Assembly (NCBI GenBank): GCA_963281155.1
Contig: CAUJLY010000002.1
Location: 4,340,001 to 4,404,000, forward strand
DNA: 64,000 bases
Reading direction: 5' to 3'
Origin: Rhabditophanes sp. KR3021
Taxonomy: Eukaryota; Nematoda; Chromadorea; Rhabditida; Alloionematidae
Below the pieces are notes generated by a model that saw only the letters and a program-made list of their open reading frames with translations, was not told the DNA's origin and searched no databases. A program made the translations under genes and the position numbers. Below are positions 57,184 through 64,000 of the stretch, in pieces (the first letter of the stretch is position 1; each line of letters opens with the position of its first letter).

Positions 57184-58080
57184 GTCAATCTGGGAGGAAG
57201 TTTTAGTCTATGGAAAGACATATAAAATAATCAAGAAAAGAATCAGAGTAGTTATTAATCAATATCATCAATATTCAAAAATGTTAGGTGAGGTTATTGT
57301 ATTGAGTTGAAAGTTGCACAACTATTTTGTAAAAGTATGGAATACGAAGAATTGTTTCTACTGATGAAGAATTCAATATTCTAGCTGAGAAATGCAATAC
57401 GTTTTTAGAATCCCACATGGTCGCTGTGGGTACTAAATATCTAAACAAAAATACTGTTGATTTGCACAACTATTTTGTAAAAGTATGGAAGAGATAAGAT
57501 TATTTGGTACTGACTATGCTACATTAATTTTGGGTGTATCAAGTAACTATATGTCGAAATTGTGAAAGAAGTATTAACAAAGAATCTAAGTATACTGATT
57601 TATCTTTCCAAAAACACCATGGCTGAATCTTGAAATATCGTCGTAAGGAGAATTTTCAATTTGTTGTAAATAAGATGTTGACTCAAATACATGAATTAAT
57701 GTCGTTGAAAAGTAAAATAGAACTAGAACCGTCGGAAGAACATACAAGTTACTTTAAAAAAATCGTGCCGTTATGATATTTTATTAATTGTGGATCGTAG
57801 TACTAGTTTACCAAAGAATAAATGAATCAAAATATTATTAGAAATAATGCGACTTCTTTAAAACTATTGAATAATTCAAATTTGAAACATTCAATGGCTT
57901 CACTATCAACATCATTGTCTGATATAGCAGATGAAATATCACGTTTTGCTACCGACAGCATCACCAGTAAATATTGCATGAAGAACTTATGGAAGCATGG
58001 GAAGTGTTGCTCGATTGAAAACCAAGCTTCTTCATAAATTAGCTGCTAACAAGAGTTTTTGAGATTTGGTTATTTCAATT
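57184..58080 (+). pseudogene. Decayed coding sequence upstream of the GIY-YIG remnants
   Basis: The plus strand has scattered coding-like pieces: RRIVSTDEEFNILAEKCNTF, VGTKYLNKNTVDLHNYFV, KENFQFVVNKMLTQIHELMS, and from 57822 a frame with SLSTSLSDIADEISRF. Stops and frame changes separate them. The family is not recognised. It may be the 5' part of the gene whose GIY-YIG segments follow. Confidence 0.4.
57314..57490 (+). repeat. Exact 29-bp direct duplication, 148 bp apart
   Basis: The sequence beginning TTGCACAACTATTTTGTAAA is present at 57314-57342 and 57462-57490 without mismatch. It lies in the decayed coding region and in one frame encodes LHNYFVKVW. It may be a recent local duplication or a footprint of an insertion. 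Confidence 0.85.
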
Positions 58081-58278
58081 TCGGATCAGAGAAAACAAGA
58101 AGTAATTTGTCTTTCTTATGTCAACTTAACAGAATTTATATCAAAATACAAATCAAGACTGAAGAACTCAAAGAAAAACTACATGGGATGGAAATGGATG
58201 ATGTAGTAGAAATCTTTGTGAATGAAAATGTAGGTGAAAGTCTTTATAATTATTCATTCTTTTTAGGCCTCTACCGCA

Positions 58279-59214
58279 ATGCCAGAATCGAATAAAAATA
58301 CTTACGTCTATATGATGCTAAATGAAAAAGGAACTCCTATTTACGTTGGAATAACCGATAATTAGGAAAACGGATAAAAGATGCACCATACGAAGTTTCT
58401 AAATTAATAAAGATTGGGGGGCAAATGACTGACAAACAATGAGAGTTGGCAAGATATTAAAGAAGGGGAAATCAGAAATATTCAAAAGTTATGTATAAAT
58501 GAAAAATCGTTTTGTCAATTGAGCAAGTACTAAGTCTGCTTTTTCTAACTTGACAAATGCATCCACGGAAAGACTTACAAACTTCATGAGGCTTTTGGAT
58601 ATTCAATCTACTCAAATTTATGAAAAACACTTTTATTCTCTGCTAATTACTAGTCATGATGAATATGAAATGAAAAGAGTAACTGTTGCTGAATACTAAC
58701 CAAATGATAGTAAGGGTTCTTTCACATGCGAAGGATGCCAATCTGGGTCCAGGTTTTATCACTATTTTAAGAATCATTACAAATATCAAAAATGTATAAA
58801 ATTGAAGAATTAGCTCAAACAATCCATCAAAAAGAGTTGGCTTGGATCAAGCAACAGCTTTGGAAGAATTTAATAGATGAATTAAAGATTGCTGAAACTC
58901 GGAAATCAGTTGAAGGAAGCGGACAATCTTGTTATCTATTATTGGAAATTTCAGAAGATATAAATTACAAGAACTTGTTTTTTAAGGACTTTCTCCATAT
59001 TTTTTACGTTGGGGTAGCCGGTAAACTGCAAAACAGATTAAATAGTCATCGCAATTCAATAACTACGCATTTTTTGAAAGGGCTTCCTTTAAATGATAAA
59101 GAAATGATATGTAATAGAGCTTGGGAAAAGAATCAAAAGATTGTAGCTGTTTATCTCGATGACTGGCACAGTAATGAGGCACTGGGAATTGAATATGCTA
59201 TTATCTTTAAGTAA
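58279..59214 (+). pseudogene. Decayed locus with two GIY-YIG nuclease-like segments
   Basis: From an ATG at 58279, twelve bases after a TTTTTAG acceptor, the frame reads NTYVYMMLNEKGTPIYVGIT, a good GIY-YIG N-terminus, then breaks by an apparent one-base loss and a stop. A second open frame, 58792-59214 (140 residues), starts MYKIEELAQTIHQKELAW and contains IFYVGVAGKLQNRLNSHRNS, again GIY-YIG-like with the Arg. It then has NRAWEKN and ends with a Glu-bearing helix HSNEALGIEYAIIFK. The GIY-YIG fold occurs in LEM-3/ANKLE1-type nucleases and in Penelope-like retroelements. The linked N-terminal helix and the Glu helix favour a host nuclease-like gene over a transposon, but I cannot decide. The first half is clearly broken; the 140-residue part could still be made. 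Confidence 0.5.
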
Positions 59215-62200
59215 CCAAAATCTTTAACTAATATTGATGCCTCAGGACAATCAGACCCAATTATGTACCTCAATTGACAACCGAAGCACTAGGAACATTA
59301 TATAAATATTCTGATTTTATTGCCTTCAATAATATTTATATGTACATCTTACTATTTTTGTATGTCCCTTAATAAATATTCTTTAATTGCTGTATCTATC
59401 TGTAACAAAATTTAATACCAATTTTACATTGTAAATATTTTTTCATCCTACTTAAATAGAGGTTGGTGTACGCTCAAGATTTTATATTAAAGAAGCCGGT
59501 AGATATCGTCATTTACTAACAAATCACCTGGGACATGTCTTTTTCTTTGTCAAAGTTGCATGTGTGTTTACATAGTATGATATAATTGAATGTAATATTG
59601 ATGTATTAATAAATATATCATGATAATTTTATATAAATAAGTTTAGACTATAAGCCGTTGATAGAATTATCAATCTTATTGACACTTTGCTTATTTTTTT
59701 GTACATTTTTTGATGTAAACTTGATCGAGACAACTATCAACCATATCAAGGTGGAAAAGACAATGACATATTGCTATAAGAATTATTTATCCTATTGGTT
59801 TGATTTAATTTCCAATTTTTTTGGTAAACGCTTAGGTGTCTTTTGGAATGATATTTTGGGTGTGGTTAGGTTTTTAATGGAATTTGTGATACTATTTAAA
59901 TACACTTTTGTATGTATTTTAGAGTATAATTTTTGTGTGACTTCAAGTGTAGTTTTCTTTTTGTTTAATCAAAGAAGGCTAAACTAACCTGATTGAACTG
60001 TCCACAACTAAAAAGGTAGATAATGAGATTGAATAGAATTTAGTAAAATATTAATCAAGGTTTTTAGTCTGAAAATAGAGTTAATACATTTTTGTTATAT
60101 TGAAAAATGAAATAAAAAGTGCAATAAAGATGTGCGCGACAAATAAAACAAAACAAAATTCTACCACCTTCACATCAAAACAAATTGAGTGATCTAGTCA
60201 CAGCTTAAATCAATTTAATATGGTTTTGCTTATGCTTAAATTGTATCCATTTGGAAGAATTCTACTATTTTGGTATAAAAATAAAGTTATTAATTACCAC
60301 CTTTTCTGAGATGACAGTTACATCTAATTAACATAACACCTTGATTGATTAAATAATATAAGTGGTCCTATAATTGTCTTTCAACATTTGTAGTAAAATC
60401 GTTGTACACATTTGATTGCTTCACAAATAAATATTATTATTGTTGATAAAGTTAATTTAGTCAAAAGGTATGATTGATTAACAAAATTTACTCGAATTGA
60501 ATGAAATTCCATGTAATAACATTTAAATAAAATACTGATTGAAAGGTAAAAAATAAATTGTATGATATCTCATAATATAAATATCGCTATTTAAATTGCA
60601 TAAACAAAATAAATTGAATTGAAAATAAATGTATTTGTTTGAATGTCTTAGCTCTTGCGAAAAATAACCTCACCAAAAATCATACTCTTTCAATATTTAG
60701 GAAAATGTAAAGAAATTGGTAACTACAATATTAAGAATAAAGTTTAAAGTGATGTTAGAAATAGTATTAAGAACCATTTTCAAAAATAAACGGTTAGAAT
60801 AATTAACACAATTTAATTCATCTTCAAAGGTAAGTAACACACCTAAAAATCAAGAAATTCTTCACCTTTGTTTCAAAAGGTATGATGAACATTTTTGTTA
60901 GTAATCTGAACATCTGATGAATTAAGTGGAAAGAGAAACTAGTAGGTATGTTTATAAATACCAATAAATGTTTGTATTTATAGGTGTAAATTCAATTTTT
61001 GGAAATGATCAAACATTATTGGGAATGACTAACTCGTATATACTAAATACTAATATTTTGACATGATTTAATCAAAACATATACTTTTTATGTTTTCATG
61101 ATTTCCATGGTTTCGATACTTTTTTAAAAAAGGTATTATCTCATGTGGGCAAATAAATATACTATTGTTAAAGGATGAAACTCTCATAAGGAAATACATG
61201 TAGACGTTTAAACAATATCAAGTCCAGTGGCAACATAGTCAAATCAGCATAGATATTTGTGTTTAGTTGATACATTAATTAGGGCATCGATTTTTTATTA
61301 TGAATAAAAAGTTATACATATTTACGACGAATTAAATCTAAATTTGTATTCGTCAGCCCTCTAATATTGTTATTATGTATCTACTTATCTCTATATCCAG
61401 GAAAATATCTCTACTCTCAAAAAAAGCCTGTGGTCTTTTTTGTGTCAAAATGAACGGAACAATAAACAAATTGTTGTTTTTTCGCTGAGTGTTCATCAGT
61501 CAATAAAATAATAGTGAATAATAGCGGTACTATTTAGTGGTAATATTTCGTTGATTCGTCTCTCGATAGACTTTTTTAGTTTATTTAAAAAATGACTAAT
61601 AACATTGTCAAAAACAATTCGCAATATGTTAGGAGATTCAAATATAAATGTTTCAAGAAAAATATTTAAATACTCAGTTGACTTAAATTATATATTGTAT
61701 TCTTCATCTATTTGTAAATCCAATTTCAGTGTACGTTACTATTGGACATTATTATTAAATATTATCTTCACCAGGATTAAGCTCCGAATATTAATGAATT
61801 TTGTTTTTTGGTAACTTCATAAAAACAATTTGAAATAGTAAAACATTGAATAAATTTAAAAAGAGTGATAACATTATTACATAATAAAATTGGGTTCATA
61901 ATAAAAATTGGTCCATACTAAGAATAGCTCATAATAAAATGAGTTCACAATAAACAGAGTTCATAAAATTGAAATTCGCATAAACCAATAACAGAATAAT
62001 TTTAAGTATTAAGATTTGTAAAGATTTAGTATGATTGGATGATAAATAATTGATACAATTTGTGTACATGAAGGTCTAAACATAATTACTTAAGTATATT
62101 TATGTGATATCATTTTTTAAAATAAACGACTTAAACTAATTACTTCCTTATAACTCAAAAACAAAGAATCTAATTATGAGTATTATACTAAGGCATCCAA

Positions 62201-64000
62201 TATTTTTACACATTTAAATATAACTTATTTGCTAATGCCATAAACTAAAAATCGACTATGAATAGAGGCAAACGTTAAAGATTATTGAAATCTACATGGT
62301 ATTTTTGCAAATATGGCAAAATTTGATGATGCAATAAGTAGTGAGTGTCAAGATTTCAATAATTTATTTATAATTTTAAAGTGTGATAAAACATGTTTTT
62401 TATGGAATCAAGTTAAGCATGGAAACGTACCAATATCTTAAGTTTGGCGAGTAACAACAAACCGAACACCGCGTAAACTTTAATAAGGCACATGGGCTTA
62501 TTCAAATTGCCATTATAATATCCTCTACATTCTTCTTATCTTCTACAATTCCTTTTTAGGCCCATTACCAAACAACCATCCAAAACAAAAGTTTGGCCCG
62601 ATTGGATATATAAATATGTTTGGGTAGGAAAAATATAAAGATTTCAAAAAATACTTAAAAGTTGCTGCTTATCACACAAATATATATACAAATGCTTTTA
62701 TTTTGATAACAACTTTAAAAAATTTAATGGATTTGTTTGGTAAAACCTTTGTTTTCAAGTTAGAAAGAAGATTTGAGTGTAAAGGATACTACTATGAATA
62801 ACTGAATGGGCATAAACATTAATAAAATATTGAGGAATATTAATAAACTATTCGTATGCATATTATTGTACAAACACTTTTGACAGGTGTAATCTACCTA
62901 ATTAATCATTTATTCAGTTAATTTGCAAAGATTGCTAAGTCACTCATTCAATTAGCACACAAATTATGCTATCATAATTAATTAAAAGAAACTAAGAGTC
63001 AAAACTTATTATTACTCGGAACGTTTTCACATTCCAATAGCTTTTATTTTTATCTTTCATTCTCCCATTTAAGGAAATGATACATAATGGTATCTATGAA
63101 TTGCCTAAAAATACATATTTATATATCATCGCTTGCCATTCAAAAGTACCCCAAAAGTAATAGTATTAGTATTTGTATTACTTTTTGTCAAGTCGCGACA
63201 CAAGAAGTCAAGGGCTAGCGTATTCAATATATATTTAAGCTTTTTTAACATTTTTATAATAATATATGTATCTTAAAAGTGATATATTAAGGGAAAGAAG
63301 GTTGTTCACATTGAAATTGGTAGTATTAAGAGTCATTTCTAAAAAATAGGAATATAAAATTTAGCAGTTAAATAGTATGCTTTGGTAGTGAATACTTTTT
63401 AACTGTTAATTTTATCATTATTAGTTTGAAGAATTAGGGTAAGCGTAATTTAGTCTTCTGGCATATAATAACTTTGAAACGTATAACAAATGATGCGCCA
63501 TCAAAAGCTCCTGCTACAAAGTTCCTCCAGAGTCGAGCAGTTTATTGTGTAGCTTTAAGTCCTCTTTAAGAAGCAAAGTAACACTCGGCAACTACTTTTA
63601 ATTTGGTTTTTAAATCGAAATGAGTAGATATGTAGTTGGAATAGTATATTTTATATTGTATATTTATAAATAAATTTACACACCAAACCAAATATAAGAG
63701 ATGTGCCATTGTAATTTTGGTAGAGGCCACGAAAACGGTTGGCGTACTTTAGTGATAAGAAATATATGTCTATTATCACTAAATTTGCTTCTCAAAAAGT
63801 AAAAAAGGAATATTTAATAAAGTTATGTATGAAGGTTGATAAATGAAAATAATATAAAAATTAAATGACCAACAATTCATCAGAATACATAACGCCAAAT
63901 CAAAATGCAAATCTTTCAATGGAAGAATGATATCGAATTTAATAGAAGGATCTCCCAAGAATATTCTGCAATTGTGATTGATATATTCATAATTTCAGTG
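59215..64000. other. 4.8-kb gene-free A+T-rich interval at the window end
   Basis: Long frames such as 59658-59987 are rich in F, L, Y and I with no motif and no acceptor or poly(A) context, as expected by chance. A short tandem-like run of GTTCATAATAAAAATT units occurs at about 61875-61985. I see no RNA gene or element ends. A gene could start beyond the window. Confidence 0.5.
61875..61985. repeat. Imperfect short tandem repeat
   Basis: Five or so degenerate units related to GTTCATAATAAAATTG lie head to tail. It is low-complexity sequence with no apparent function. Confidence 0.55.

Noticed and set aside
59658..59987. 109-codon hydrophobic frame on the plus strand
   Set aside because: Composition is dominated by F, L, Y and I from T-rich sequence; no signal-peptide logic, acceptor or homologous motif. 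Treated as chance.

Overview
The window is nuclear DNA of a nematode. The evidence is a cuticle collagen with the nematode N-terminal domain, a patched-related (PTR) protein, a LIN-59/ASH1 protein, a caenopore-like saposin, a nematode-type GST, and splice-acceptor-like sites a few bases upstream of start codons, as expected for spliced-leader trans-splicing. The sequence is strongly A+T rich. Most introns are about 35-75 nt with TTTTCAG-type acceptors, but some are 0.5-2 kb. I cannot name the species or clade.

Layout, left to right. 1-1550: no gene. 1553-12811 (+): an 8-9 exon patched-related gene whose large introns carry decayed protein-coding sequence on the opposite strand. 14.2-22.9 kb: a dense housekeeping block with GST (+), SRD5A3-type polyprenol reductase (-), rps-29 (+), an arrestin-domain gene (+), a protein tyrosine phosphatase (+), UQCR10/QCR9 (-), rpl-21 (+) and EAPP (+). 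23.6-28.2 kb: a compact AKAP10 (+), then acetyl-CoA synthetase (-) with a small gene nested antisense in its first intron. 28.2-31.4 kb: empty. 31.4-35.2 kb: a secreted Cys-rich protein (+) and two secreted CUB proteins (-). 35.5-39.3 kb (-): an ankyrin/tandem-BRCT protein with an SQ/TQ cluster. 40.2-43.3 kb (+): a lysosomal phospholipase A2/LCAT homologue. 43.7-44.6 kb (+): a saposin-B peptide. 45.8-47.3 kb (-): a cuticle collagen. 47.7-52.7 kb (-): a lin-59/ASH1 histone methyltransferase with a small antisense ORF in its intron. 52.7-64 kb: nearly gene-free, apart from a decayed GIY-YIG locus at 57-59.2 kb.

Two things stand out. First, there is a multi-copy family of small genes or pseudogenes lying inside introns, always antisense to the host: several ptr introns, acetyl-CoA synthetase intron 1, the LCAT-like gene, and perhaps lin-59. 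Copies share 5' flanks, start codons or mutated starts, internal motifs and C-terminal motifs. One copy (27469-27921) is intact. Some host introns also share their 3' ends, as if intron plus antisense ORF had spread together. Second, the reading frames of acetyl-CoA synthetase and the LCAT homologue close only if exons of two nucleotides are used (AG|GG|GT at two places, AG|CT|GT at a third). A GC-AG intron lies inside the catalytic loop of the phosphatase. All gene models were built by eye from splice signals, frame and family motifs; most sum to a multiple of three.
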